64,000 bases of DNA, from the NCBI RefSeq assembly GCF_014164585.1, contig NZ_JACJFM010000007.1:71569-135568 (forward strand), written 5' to 3'. Both the position numbers and the translations under genes were made by a program. Positions 18,245 to 27,619 of the stretch are shown piece after piece. The notes beneath the pieces are model-generated. The model did not search any database. It was not told where the DNA came from and worked only from the letters and a program-made list of their open reading frames with translations. How positions within the stretch are numbered: position 1 is the stretch's first letter; every line of letters begins with the position of its first letter. The stretch comes from Oceanospirillum sediminis (GTDB lineage: Bacteria; Pseudomonadota; Gammaproteobacteria; Pseudomonadales; Halomonadaceae).

Positions 18245-19085
18245 CGGTTACCAGCTCCTCTGCTTTTTCCGCACTGAAACGTTTTTCGATACTGCTCTGC
18301 TGTCCCAGGATTTTTCCCAGCCAGGGCGGAGGGTTGTCCAGCCGGCTCTGCAGAAGATTCAGGGTTGCCATCGCCTCTCCGGGCACAGGAACTTTCACCG
18401 GGTGTATGCCACCCCGCACCACCTTGGCCGCAGCAGGTCCTCCAATGGATTGCACATAGAGCAGCTGGCAGCCCTCCAGTAATTTAACCCGAGCTTCATT
18501 TTTTTCCAGCCCCGATGGCACCTCATGGCTATCCTGAATATCAGCCAGGTAAATCCCCTCTTTATTCAGGCGGTAAATCAGAAAGCGCAGACAGGAACCA
18601 AAGTGGCCATCCAGCTGAGTACCATTATTCGATGCAACGGCAATCTGAAGATAAGGCAGGCCAGCCATCACTTCTGGCTCCGGATCAATTTGTGGTGGAG
18701 CCTGCTGCCCGGACTGCTCACCCCATAGATAACTCAGCGCCAGTTTTATTGCTTCCGGACGATAATCTTCGGGTAGCTGCCCATCATCACCACTGACAAT
18801 ACGATTGATATCTTCAACGGTCAGTGCCTGCAGCTGAGTTTCATCAATCGGCAGCCCAAGATAAGCACCTGTAGCAATCACAAATACTTCCGGGTCATCA
18901 GATGACAGAGCCCTTGCCGCCTGAGACAGACGCTGGGCGGCTACTTTACTGATCATGCTCTCTTTTTCAGGCAAAGCACCATCGCCTTTACCATTACACT
19001 TACAATCATCCTGACACTGGCAGTCACCATCACAGGTACAGTCTTTCTTACTGGAAACAGGCTTTGTTTTACTGGAAACAGACAT
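18234..19085 (-). CDS. nifY: NifY/NafY-type apodinitrogenase-binding protein with Cys-rich N terminus
   Basis: A 283-residue protein. Residues about 45-130 resemble the NafY/NifY N-terminal domain that binds apo-nitrogenase, and residues about 145-250 form the NifX-like cofactor domain (LDGHFGSCLRFLIY, EGCQLLYVQSIGGPAA). NafY-type proteins bind FeMo-co and stabilise apo-NifDK. Unusual is an N-terminal extension with three consecutive CxCxxx units at residues 16-33 (six cysteines), preceded by Ser/Lys-rich repeats, resembling a small metal-binding tail. AGGGAG supports the start. It follows the ferredoxin gene after a strong hairpin. Confidence 0.87.
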   Translation of the reverse strand: MSVSSKTKPVSSKKDCTCDGDCQCQDDCKCNGKGDGALPEKESMISKVAAQRLSQAARALSSDDPEVFVIATGAYLGLPIDETQLQALTVEDINRIVSGDDGQLPEDYRPEAIKLALSYLWGEQSGQQAPPQIDPEPEVMAGLPYLQIAVASNNGTQLDGHFGSCLRFLIYRLNKEGIYLADIQDSHEVPSGLEKNEARVKLLEGCQLLYVQSIGGPAAAKVVRGGIHPVKVPVPGEAMATLNLLQSRLDNPPPWLGKILGQQSSIEKRFSAEKAEELVTDDQ

Positions 19086-19140
19086 AAGATCACTCCCTGT
19101 CGGGGGGGTTAACCGGGGTTCGGGTTCAGGGCTTGCAGTC

Positions 19141-19166
19141 AGCCTCTGAAAAATATTTCAGAGGCT
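19141..19166 (-). terminator. Perfect 11-bp hairpin between ferredoxin gene and nifY
   Basis: AGCCTCTGAAA and TTTCAGAGGCT form an 11-bp stem with a 4-base loop. It is not followed by a T-run on the minus strand, so partial termination or mRNA stabilisation of the upstream nifHDKT message is more likely than full stop. Confidence 0.65.
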
Positions 19167-19190
19167 TCCCACAGAGAAAGGACTGTCAGA

Positions 19191-19379
19191 TTACGCCGGT
19201 GAAATACAATCAACCGGGCAAACAGAAACACAACGAGGCTCTCCCTCATCCACGCACTCGTCACAGGTCGCAGCATTAATAGTCACTACGCCGCTTTTTT
19301 CAGTGATGGAGACAGTAGGGCATTCAGGTTCACAGTCGGCACAAGCTGTGCACATATCCGGGTCAATTTTCATTGCCAT
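19191..19379 (-). CDS. 2[4Fe-4S] ferredoxin
   Basis: A 62-residue bacterial ferredoxin. The first cluster motif is CTACADCEPECP (residues 10-21); the second is C39, C42, then CVSVC after an eight-residue insertion between Cys ligands, as in FdxN/Alvin-type ferredoxins, ending VDCIS. GAGGAG precedes the start. It sits between nifT and nifY in the nifHDK operon and is a likely direct or assembly-related electron donor. Confidence 0.9.
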   Translation of the reverse strand: MAMKIDPDMCTACADCEPECPTVSITEKSGVVTINAATCDECVDEGEPRCVSVCPVDCISPA

Positions 19380-19423
19380 GATCGCTTCTCCTCATATAAG
19401 CGTTCAAACAAGATCTCTGGCCA

Positions 19424-19636
19424 TTAATCCAATCGGCGGGCGCGTAACGATTTTGGTAATGAGGGCGCAGCCATAGGGTCGATATAGTAGCTCTGGCCGC
19501 TGGCCAGTTTCAGCTCTCCTCCCCACTTGTCTGCTGCCTCAAACTCAAGAGAAATAACCTTCACTTCCAGATCTTTTTTTGGCATATAGAAGGTCAGACC
19601 ACCGTCTTCTGCCTTGCTGATAATGATATTGGCCAT
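19424..19636 (-). CDS. nifT: NifT
   Basis: A 70-residue NifT/FixU-type protein. It shows the family features MANIIISKAEDGGLTFYMPK, with KDLEV and WGGELKLASGQSYYID. NifT lies downstream of nifK in most diazotrophs; its function is dispensable or unclear in tested organisms. A 134-base gap to nifK holds three TGATATC copies. Confidence 0.9.
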   Translation of the reverse strand: MANIIISKAEDGGLTFYMPKKDLEVKVISLEFEAADKWGGELKLASGQSYYIDPMAAPSLPKSLRARRLD

Positions 19637-19770
19637 AAGACACTCTCTATCTATTCACGGATAAACTCATTTTTGATATCGGGGTTGTTCTGATATCCTG
19701 GTTTGTTTTCTGATATCCAGGCCGGGCATCACAAGAAGTGGCCATCCATGGCCAGCAATATCCCAACGGT

Positions 19771-21342
19771 TTAGCGAACCAGATCGTAGTTGTAATCTGT
19801 TTGCGCCATGATGCGGGTATCATCATCCATTTTTTCCAGCACAGAGTTCACCAGAGTGGTCAGCACAGTCATCGCACCTTCGTAACCCAGCGTGGTAGCA
19901 CGATGCAAATGATGGCGGTCAAAAATAGGGAAGCCGATACGAATCAGCGGTACTTCAAACTCTTTACCCTTATGCAGGGTGTCACGCTGAATAAACTTGC
20001 CGTAAGAGTTACCGATCATAAAGTCAGGTTTATCGGTAAACATCAGTGAGCGGAAGTGCCACAGATCCTGCTTAAAATACAGCTCAGTTTTGTTATTCAC
20101 CGGAGCCGATTCTTCCAGCATTTTCTTCATGCGTTTCTGCCAGCGCTTACTGCCGCTCTGACACAGTACATGAGTGGGCTCTGCCCCCAGCTCCAGCAGG
20201 AACTTAGTCATACCCAGAGTGAAATCAGGATCACCGTACAGAGCAAACTTCTTACCGTGCAGCCAGGTGTGAGAGTCGGTCATCATATCCACCAGACGTC
20301 CACGCTCAGTGGCCAGAGATTCAGGGATCTCTTTGCCGGTCAGGCGCGCCACTTCCATCAGGAAGTTATCGGTGTACTCCAGCCCCATAGGAATATCGAG
20401 AGCAGGCACCTCATGCTTCCAGGTATTGGTCACTAATTTCTTAGTTTTATCCAGCTGCAGAGGCTGTAGCAGAATAGTGCTGATCGCATTAGGCGCATCT
20501 TTGATCTCATCCTGAGTAGTGCCACCTTCATACATGCGGTATTCACCATCAGCCGGAGTATCCAGCACCTCAGTGGGATCAGACAGCAGACTGTAATCCA
20601 CGCCCATCTCACCCAGCATACGGTGAATCACACGATAGTTACCCAGATAGGTTTCAAAACCCGGCACCAGGTTAATCTTACCGTTGCTGCCCACCGCTTT
20701 ATCTTCCATGTTATTCAGAGTGAAGTAGCGGCCAATACCTTCAAACATATTGTCCCAGCCGGTCACATGAGAGCCGACAAAAGAAGGGGTATGGGCAAAA
20801 GGTGTCGGGAAATCCTGTTCGACAGCACCTTCTTTTTTGGCATTACCAATAAAGGCATTTAAATCATCACCGATCACCTCGGCCATACAGGTGGTAGAAA
20901 CCGCAATCATCTCTGGCTTGTATAACGCTTTAGCGTTTTCAAGACCATCAATCATGTTTTTCTGGCCACCAAATACTGCCGCGTCTTCTGTCATAGAGTC
21001 AGAAACACAGGCTACCGGTTCTTTGAAATGGCGATTGAAGTAGGTACGGAAGTAAGCAACGCACCCCTGAGAACCGTGCACATAAGGCAGCGTCTTTTCA
21101 AACCCCAGGGAACACAGAACAGCACCCAGTGGCTGACATGCTTTTGCCGGGTTAACTGTCAGAGCTTCACGTTCAAAGTTAAGCTTCTGATACTCTTCGG
21201 TTGTGGTCCAGAGAAAGGTTTCCTGAACTTTGTCGTCTGGATGAGGGTTTTCGTAATCGGTTTTCTTACGAGCCAGAACATCCTTATATTCTTCGTTACG
21301 GAATAAAGGGTAACTTTGTTTAATATTGTCTGTATCTTGCAT
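19771..21342 (-). CDS. nifK: Nitrogenase MoFe protein beta chain NifK
   Basis: NifK of about 523 residues. P-cluster ligand regions are visible: CQPLGAVLCSLGFEKTLPYV, HGSQGCVAYFRTYFNRHFKEP and STTCMAEVIGDD. It pairs with NifD in the alpha2beta2 MoFe protein that reduces N2. The start at 21342 is chosen for AAGGAG just upstream and the family-typical beginning followed by DNIKQSYPLF; an earlier in-frame ATG at 21411 is less suitable. It follows nifD after 116 bases. Confidence 0.98.
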   Translation of the reverse strand: MQDTDNIKQSYPLFRNEEYKDVLARKKTDYENPHPDDKVQETFLWTTTEEYQKLNFEREALTVNPAKACQPLGAVLCSLGFEKTLPYVHGSQGCVAYFRTYFNRHFKEPVACVSDSMTEDAAVFGGQKNMIDGLENAKALYKPEMIAVSTTCMAEVIGDDLNAFIGNAKKEGAVEQDFPTPFAHTPSFVGSHVTGWDNMFEGIGRYFTLNNMEDKAVGSNGKINLVPGFETYLGNYRVIHRMLGEMGVDYSLLSDPTEVLDTPADGEYRMYEGGTTQDEIKDAPNAISTILLQPLQLDKTKKLVTNTWKHEVPALDIPMGLEYTDNFLMEVARLTGKEIPESLATERGRLVDMMTDSHTWLHGKKFALYGDPDFTLGMTKFLLELGAEPTHVLCQSGSKRWQKRMKKMLEESAPVNNKTELYFKQDLWHFRSLMFTDKPDFMIGNSYGKFIQRDTLHKGKEFEVPLIRIGFPIFDRHHLHRATTLGYEGAMTVLTTLVNSVLEKMDDDTRIMAQTDYNYDLVR

Positions 21343-21458
21343 GACTGTCTCCTTACCCGGCCACCAATCTGTGGACACGGGCATCGGTGATAAAAAGGAT
21401 CTGCTTTGCAAAAGGCTTACGCTCTGAGCATTGAGCTGTTTATGCGCTTCTCAGCGTC

Positions 21459-22928
21459 TTATGCGACAGCTTGTTGCTCTTCCTCTGCGCTGGCTTTCCA
21501 TGGTGGCGTCATGTTTTTCCAGCAAGGGTTGTTCAGGGTCATATCCATATCTTTAGCGAAAATGGCAAAGCCATCGTAGCCGTGATAAGGACCGGAATAA
21601 TCCCAGGAATGCATCTGACGGAAAGGTACGCCCATCTTCTGGAAGATGTATTTCTCTTTCACACCAGAGCCAATCAGATCCGGTTTCACACGCTTAACAA
21701 ACTCTTCGAACTCAAAACCGGTGACATCATCATAGATCAGGGTCGCGTTACCCATATCCTTAGTGGTACGTTCATAATCATCGTTATGACCAAATTCATA
21801 ACCTGTACCGACCACTTCCATACCCAGATCTTCGTAAGCACCAATCACGTGACGAGGACGCAGCCCACCCACATACAGCATCACTTTTTTGCCTTCCAGG
21901 CGGGGTTTATATTTAGCAATCACCTCATCCATCATGGTCTGGTACTTAGCGATCACACGCTCGGCACCTTCTTTAATGGAGTCATCAAAATAAGAAGCGA
22001 TTTTACGCAGGCTCTCGGCCACTTTAGTCGGGCCGAAGAAGTTATATTCCACCCAGGGAATACCGTACTTCTCTTCCATATGACGGGAGATATAGTTCAT
22101 AGAACGGTAGCAGTGCAGCAGGTTCAGCTTCACCTTCGGAGTATGTTCCATCTCAGCAATGGTGCCGTCACCAGACCATTGGGATACGACACGCAGCCCC
22201 ATCTCTTCCAGCAGAATACGGGATGACCAGGCATCACCACCGATGTTGTAGTCACCTAAAATGGCTACATCGTATGGACCGGGTTCAACTGTTTCAGCAG
22301 CGCCTTCACGCTCAAAGACATGATCCCGGATCGCATCATTAGCAATATGGTGACCCAGAGACTGAGATACACCACGGAAACCTTCACAGCGTACCGGAAT
22401 AACCGGCTTACCCATTTCCTGGCTGCTGGCTTTTGATACCGCTTCAATATCGTCACCAATCAGACCGATTGGACACTCTGACTGCACACTGACTCCACGA
22501 TGCAGAGGGAACAAAGTTTCAACTTCTGACAGCAACTTGCTCAGCTTTTTATCACCACCAAAAACAATATCTTTTTCCTGGAAATCTGAGGTGAAGTTCA
22601 TGGTGCCAAAGCTGTTCACACCCGTCGTGCCAACATAATAATTACGACGGCCTGCGCGGGAATACTGACCACAACCTACAGGGCCGTGGGAGATATGGAT
22701 CATATCTTTGATCGGTCCCCAGACCACCCCCTTGGAACCGGCATAAGCACAACCACGAATGGTCATGACACCTGGCAGAGATTTACGGTTTGACGTCACA
22801 CACTTGGTATCAGCGGCCTGATCATTAATAGATAAGTGCTTGGCGCGATCTTCTTTTGCTTTCTCCGGGTAGACCTCAAGAACTTCCTGAATAAGCGCCT
22901 GGGTCTCTTCTTTACTTAAATTAGCCAT
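21459..22928 (-). CDS. nifD: Nitrogenase MoFe protein alpha chain NifD
   Basis: NifD of 489 residues. P-cluster cysteines occur in [25 protein letters not shown] and [11 protein letters not shown]. FeMo-co contacts include [15 protein letters not shown] (equivalent of His195), [10 protein letters not shown] (Cys275) and [17 protein letters not shown] (His442). These residues indicate a molybdenum nitrogenase. The ATG at 22928 follows GGAGGA; the upstream ATG at 22967 is not needed. It lies 84 bases downstream of nifH. Confidence 0.98.
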   Translation of the reverse strand: MANLSKEETQALIQEVLEVYPEKAKEDRAKHLSINDQAADTKCVTSNRKSLPGVMTIRGCAYAGSKGVVWGPIKDMIHISHGPVGCGQYSRAGRRNYYVGTTGVNSFGTMNFTSDFQEKDIVFGGDKKLSKLLSEVETLFPLHRGVSVQSECPIGLIGDDIEAVSKASSQEMGKPVIPVRCEGFRGVSQSLGHHIANDAIRDHVFEREGAAETVEPGPYDVAILGDYNIGGDAWSSRILLEEMGLRVVSQWSGDGTIAEMEHTPKVKLNLLHCYRSMNYISRHMEEKYGIPWVEYNFFGPTKVAESLRKIASYFDDSIKEGAERVIAKYQTMMDEVIAKYKPRLEGKKVMLYVGGLRPRHVIGAYEDLGMEVVGTGYEFGHNDDYERTTKDMGNATLIYDDVTGFEFEEFVKRVKPDLIGSGVKEKYIFQKMGVPFRQMHSWDYSGPYHGYDGFAIFAKDMDMTLNNPCWKNMTPPWKASAEEEQQAVA

Positions 22929-23012
22929 TTCACGGTCCTCCAGCGTTACCTGCCCATCCGCAGGCACGCTAATGAGAAAAAAACAAACGATTAACAGAGA
23001 AAAGAGAGAGGC

Positions 23013-23912
<900 letters not shown>

Positions 23913-23947
23913 TCAAAACGAACGGGGTTCGCTGCTGTATTGGTAGT

Positions 23948-23963
23948 TACAAGGCCTGTGCCA
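23948..23963 (-). promoter_or_regulatory. Sigma54 promoter of nifH
   Basis: On the minus strand TGGCACAGGCCTTGTA has an ideal -24 element (TGGCAC) and correct spacing, but the -12 element is TTGT rather than TTGC. It is 60 bases before the nifH start and is the only good candidate there. Confidence 0.7.
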
Positions 23964-24058
23964 ATCAGAAAATATTTAGTAACCATCTGTTTTTATTAAA
24001 CTTTCAAATAACCATAAATTTATTATGGTCGTATGAGACACAACAGATGTCAGTCTGT

Positions 24059-24074
24059 TGTCGGACTTTGAACA
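24059..24074. promoter_or_regulatory. NifA-type site between nifH and the SIR2-like gene
   Basis: TGTCGGACTTTGAACA fits TGT-N10-ACA. It lies about 105 bases from the nifH -24 element and about 157 bases from the opposite -24 element of the SIR2-like gene. It may serve both promoters. Confidence 0.75.
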
Positions 24075-24222
24075 AGGATTTTGCGGGGAAAACCATCAAG
24101 CAGAAAAAAGAGCAAAGGAAAAATACATCAGAGGTCATTCCGGCACTGGCCTGAAAACAACAGCCGCACAGGAAGAGCAGTCTCCATTATTTACAGTGTC
24201 AGCAAAACCAGGCTTTTTTCTC

Positions 24223-24238
24223 TGGTATAGGAATTGCC
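24223..24238 (+). promoter_or_regulatory. Sigma54 promoter of the SIR2-like gene
   Basis: TGGTATAGGAATTGCC has exact GG-N10-GC spacing and a TTGC -12 element, 46 bases before the SIR2-like start. No other gene is seen in the 395-base divergent gap 23889-24283. Confidence 0.8.
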
Positions 24239-24283
24239 TGACTCAGATTAATAAGCATCCGCCTATAGCCAGGAGAGATTAAG

Positions 24284-25177
24284 ATGAGTTCAGCAAACAA
24301 CCCGGTTCCGCATGCACTGATTGAGGCTTTCAGCAGTGGGCAATGTGTACCTGTACTGGGCCCCGGAGTGTTATCCGGCGTCACAGATAAGCAGGGGAAA
24401 AATATTCCTGCTGACAGTGACAGCCTGATTCTGGCCATGAATAACGGTCGCCCTATGGCGCCTAAGCTGATGTATGAGTTCCCCAGAGCAGCAATGAATA
24501 TCGAACTGAAAAAGGGCCGTAAAACCGTTACCCGTTTTCTGGACACCGTGTACCGGGATACCGACTGGGCACCATCTGAGTTTCACCAACAACTGGGGCA
24601 GCTGGATCTGCCTTATATCATAGATATGAACCGGGACACTCAGTTGCAGCAGGCCTGGAGTAACAAAAAGCATCTGCTGGTTGTCGGAGTGGCCCGAATC
24701 GGAGGAGCAACCGAACGCTACCGCCTGTTCCAATACGATGGCACAGAGTATCAGGCGATTGAGGAACAGGATGTGGATACCCATCTGCCAGTGCTGTTCA
24801 AACCTGTGGGCACACCGATTCCGGAGTCTTTATATATTGCCTCAGATGCAGACTATGTTGATTACCTGACGGAACTGATGGGTGGTTTTGGTATGCCTGC
24901 TTTCCTGAAGCAGCGTCGTAAAGGTCTGCATTATCTGCTGCTGGGCCTGCCCCTGAACCGGGACACCAGCCGTATGCTGATCAATGACATCATCTATGAT
25001 GCAGGACAACCCTCTGGCTGGAGCTGCACCAGTGCCGGAGTCAGCAATAGCTCAGAAGCAGCCTCTGTCGCCAGTAAAGAAACCCGGTTTCTTCAACGTC
25101 AGGGGTTAGAAGCGATTCCCTGCCAGCCGATGGATTGCCTGCAACAATTGCAGACCCTGAGGGCCGTATCGGCTTAG
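24284..25177 (+). CDS. SIR2-like protein divergent from nifH
   Basis: A 297-residue protein with the layout of the SIR2-like (SIR2_2) Rossmann family: PVLGPGVLSG (about 23-32) for the Gly-rich NAD loop, IIDMNRD (112-118) at the usual TxNYD position, FKPVG (172-176) at the usual LHG position, ASDADYVDYL, and LLLGLPLNRD (218-227). The usual catalytic His of LHG is replaced by Pro, so NAD-hydrolase or deacylase activity is doubtful. The start follows GGAGAGATTAAG. A sigma54 promoter and a shared NifA site place it in the nif regulon. Function is unknown; NAD or ADP-ribose binding linked to nitrogenase is possible. Confidence 0.72.
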   Translation: MSSANNPVPHALIEAFSSGQCVPVLGPGVLSGVTDKQGKNIPADSDSLILAMNNGRPMAPKLMYEFPRAAMNIELKKGRKTVTRFLDTVYRDTDWAPSEFHQQLGQLDLPYIIDMNRDTQLQQAWSNKKHLLVVGVARIGGATERYRLFQYDGTEYQAIEEQDVDTHLPVLFKPVGTPIPESLYIASDADYVDYLTELMGGFGMPAFLKQRRKGLHYLLLGLPLNRDTSRMLINDIIYDAGQPSGWSCTSAGVSNSSEAASVASKETRFLQRQGLEAIPCQPMDCLQQLQTLRAVSA

Positions 25178-25292
25178 TACTCCGTTACCCGGTGCTATTC
25201 AGAGATAACCTTATGACACCGGGATACCTCATCAGACAAAACAATCTGAGACAGGGGAAACAGCCCTGTTATCAGCCACAGGAGATAGTCCC

Positions 25293-25715
25293 ATGACAGA
25301 TATGATGTCCGCCCTGCGCAACCAGCACTATGATCAGCCCGCGATGGATAAGGCACACCACCGTTTTATCGCCTTACTGGGTGCTTTGCCTCTGGCAACA
25401 GAAAACGCTATTCCCGAATTGCTGAATAGCCTGCGCCAGCAAGCCTGCGAACACTTCGATCAGGAAGAACGTTTTATGCAGATGACAGATTACAACCATT
25501 ATCAGAATCACAGCGGCCAGCATCAGGCTTTCCTGAACCTGCTGGAAGACTATCAAGCCGCTCTGGAGTCAAAAGCCTGCCCGGATATTCAGGAGATTCA
25601 CGGCGCATTATGCCAGTGGCAGCATGAACATCAGCAGCTATGGGATGACCCTCTGGCCACCTTTCTTAACTACGCCGCCAGCTGGCGGCCACACAACACC
25701 CGGGAAGTGTGTTAA
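25293..25715 (+). CDS. Second hemerythrin-domain protein
   Basis: A 140-residue hemerythrin. Diiron ligands can be placed at H22, H54 and E58 (HFDQEE), H73, H77, and H113 with D118. It lies 115 bases after the SIR2-like gene on the same strand and has an ACAGGAGA ribosome site. I saw no separate -24/-12 element before it, so co-transcription with the SIR2-like gene is likely. Like the copy at 8849 it may bind O2 or NO during nitrogen fixation; the ligand is not proven. Confidence 0.85.
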   Translation: MTDMMSALRNQHYDQPAMDKAHHRFIALLGALPLATENAIPELLNSLRQQACEHFDQEERFMQMTDYNHYQNHSGQHQAFLNLLEDYQAALESKACPDIQEIHGALCQWQHEHQQLWDDPLATFLNYAASWRPHNTREVC

Positions 25716-25750
25716 CCGGTCAGTACGGAGCCATGTTTACTCCACTGTCT

Positions 25751-25810
25751 TGTCAGTTTTACGACAAAGCTTTGTGCTGTTCAGCACATAAATTTGTGCC
25801 TTTTGCCACA
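25751..25810 (+). promoter_or_regulatory. Array of three NifA-type sites before modA
   Basis: Three exact TGT-N10-ACA sites occur at 25751-25766, 25773-25788 and 25795-25810. Their starts are exactly 22 bases apart, about two helical turns, so they face the same side of DNA. The first, TGTCAGTTTTACGACA, is nearly identical to the site upstream of the iscA-nifU operon. Confidence 0.75.
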
Positions 25811-25837
25811 AAAAAGCATCGGGAACGGGTAAGTCTC

Positions 25838-25853
25838 CGGTCAAATATCCGCA
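25838..25853 (+). promoter_or_regulatory. Candidate sigma54 promoter of modABC
   Basis: CGGTCAAATATCCGCA has GG-N10-GC spacing but a poor -12 element. An alternative at 25856-25872 has a better GGCAC -24 but one extra spacer base. The three NifA sites upstream make a sigma54 promoter here likely; its exact position is not settled. Confidence 0.5.
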
Positions 25854-25967
25854 AAAGGCACTCTGCTTAGCTTTACAAATAGTCGCTCTGAAAATATCAG
25901 CCCTGAATGAAACAGCCACGATTATTCAGATCATCCCTGAACATGATATTCAGGGTCAGGAGGCCAC

Positions 25968-26801
25968 ATGTATTTCAGCTCTCTCACGATTTTATCCGAC
26001 CGTCACATCCGGAATCGATCACACCGGACAAACAGACAATATCGAGTTTCTGTTGCTCTGTTACTCGCAGTGATCACTCTGCTATTCAGCCTGAACATTC
26101 AGGCTAAAGAGCTGCATGTGGCCGTAGCCACAAACTTTCTCGGCACCATGCAGCAACTGGCACAGAATTACCAGAAGAGTACCGGTCATCAGTTATTAAT
26201 CAGCTCTGGTTCTACCGGTGCACTCTACGCACAGATCAGCAACGGTGCTCCTTTCGATCTGTTTTTTGCCGCAGATAACCAGCGACCGGAAAAACTGGAA
26301 CAGCAGGGCCTGATCCTGACAGGCAGCCGTTTCACCTATGCCCAGGGGGTTCTGGTGCTCTGGTCGTCTGAAGACAATCTGGTGGATGCCAAAGGCGAAG
26401 TGCTGCGACACGGGCAGTATGAATATTTATCTATCGCGAACCCTGACAATGCCCCTTATGGCTTCGCCGCCCGGCAGGTACTGGAGGTCAAAGGAGTCTG
26501 GCAGACACTGGAACAGCAACAACGCCTGATCCGGGCCAGTAACATCGGCCAGACATACTCTCAGGTCGCTTCCGGGGCCGCTGCTATGGGATTTATCGCA
26601 CTGGCTCAGGCCAGGCTGGAAAAGAAGGGATCACGCTGGATACCGGATGCCTCCAGCTATAGCCCTATTATGCAACAGGCCGTTGTGCTGAAGACCTCTT
26701 CAGACCCCCAACTGGCACAGCATTTTGTCAGCTGGTTACAACAGCCGTCTGCCAGACGCATCATTAAAAATGCCGGCTATTACATGCCCGATGTGTACTA
26801 A
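25968..26801 (+). CDS. modA: Molybdate-binding protein ModA
   Basis: Periplasmic molybdate-binding protein of 277 residues. A charged N-terminal stretch precedes a hydrophobic signal segment (VSVALLLAVITLLFSLNIQA, residues 27-46). The mature part has ELHVAVATNFLGTMQQLA, ISSGSTGALYAQISNGAPFDLFFAAD and IANPDNAPYGFAARQVL, all typical of ModA, including the Ser residues that bind the oxyanion. AGGAGG precedes the start. It supplies molybdenum for FeMo-co with ModB and ModC. Confidence 0.93.
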   Translation: MYFSSLTILSDRHIRNRSHRTNRQYRVSVALLLAVITLLFSLNIQAKELHVAVATNFLGTMQQLAQNYQKSTGHQLLISSGSTGALYAQISNGAPFDLFFAADNQRPEKLEQQGLILTGSRFTYAQGVLVLWSSEDNLVDAKGEVLRHGQYEYLSIANPDNAPYGFAARQVLEVKGVWQTLEQQQRLIRASNIGQTYSQVASGAAAMGFIALAQARLEKKGSRWIPDASSYSPIMQQAVVLKTSSDPQLAQHFVSWLQQPSARRIIKNAGYYMPDVY

Positions 26802-26921
26802 ACGGCCTTTAAAGAACAGTACTGCACATTAAACAATGTTTGACCAGAAAGCAGCAAACAGCCAGAAACCGGCTGAAACACTGCCTGCACCGTCACTTTT
26901 ACCAGCGCGGAGATCTTAACC

Positions 26922-27611
26922 ATGTGGTCACTGACACCTGCCGATTTAAGCGCCCTGTGGATTACGGTCAAACTGGCTGTGATCAGTACCTTACTGTTAA
27001 TACTGCTATGCGCCCCGCTGGCCTGGTGGCTGGCACACAGTAAAAGTCGCGCCAGAGTCATTATAGAAGCGTTAGTCGCGTTGCCTCTGGTACTGCCTCC
27101 TACCGTTATGGGCTTTTATCTGCTGCTGCTCTTAGGCCCTAAAGGAGCTGTGGGTGGCTTCTTAGAACAACTGGGAGTGGGACATCTGGCATTCTCGTTT
27201 TCCGGACTGGTCATTGGCTCTATGCTGTTTTCTCTGCCTTTTGTGGTACAGCCTCTGCAGAATGCCTTCAGCGAAGCCGGAGGCCGGGTACTGGAAGTCG
27301 CCGCTACCCTGAGAGCCTCACCCTGGGATAGCTTCATCCATGTGGTACTGCCCCTCTCCCGCCGGGGATTTATCACTGCCGGAGTATTGTCTTTTGCTCA
27401 CTCACTGGGAGAGTTTGGCATGATCCTGATGATTGGCGGCAATATTCCTGGTCGCACACAGGTGGCTTCCATTGCCATTTATAACTACGTGGAAGCGATG
27501 GATTACCAGGGCGCCCATCAGCTGTCCTCTATTCTGGTCCTGTCCTCTTTTACCCTGTTGATCTGCATCTTTGCTCTGAACCGACAGGCTAAAGTCACTC
27601 AGATTCACTAG
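26922..27611 (+). CDS. modB: Molybdate transporter permease ModB
   Basis: A 229-residue inner-membrane permease with five to six hydrophobic segments. The binding-protein-dependent permease motif is seen in EVAATLRASPWDSFIHVVLPLSRRG, and SFAHSLGEFGMILMIGGNIPG is typical of ModB. It forms the molybdate channel driven by ModC. The gap to modA is 120 bases, with no promoter recognised; the gap to modC is eight bases. Confidence 0.95.
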   Translation: MWSLTPADLSALWITVKLAVISTLLLILLCAPLAWWLAHSKSRARVIIEALVALPLVLPPTVMGFYLLLLLGPKGAVGGFLEQLGVGHLAFSFSGLVIGSMLFSLPFVVQPLQNAFSEAGGRVLEVAATLRASPWDSFIHVVLPLSRRGFITAGVLSFAHSLGEFGMILMIGGNIPGRTQVASIAIYNYVEAMDYQGAHQLSSILVLSSFTLLICIFALNRQAKVTQIH

Positions 27612-27619
27612 GAGTCTTT

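Noticed and set aside
21471-22226. A 251-codon plus-strand frame opposite nifD
   Set aside because: It is the mirror of conserved nifD codons and has low-complexity His/Ile/Phe-rich composition without any domain.
24058-24282. A 74-codon frame in the nifH/SIR2-like gap
   Set aside because: It covers the NifA site and the sigma54 promoter and has no recognisable protein features.
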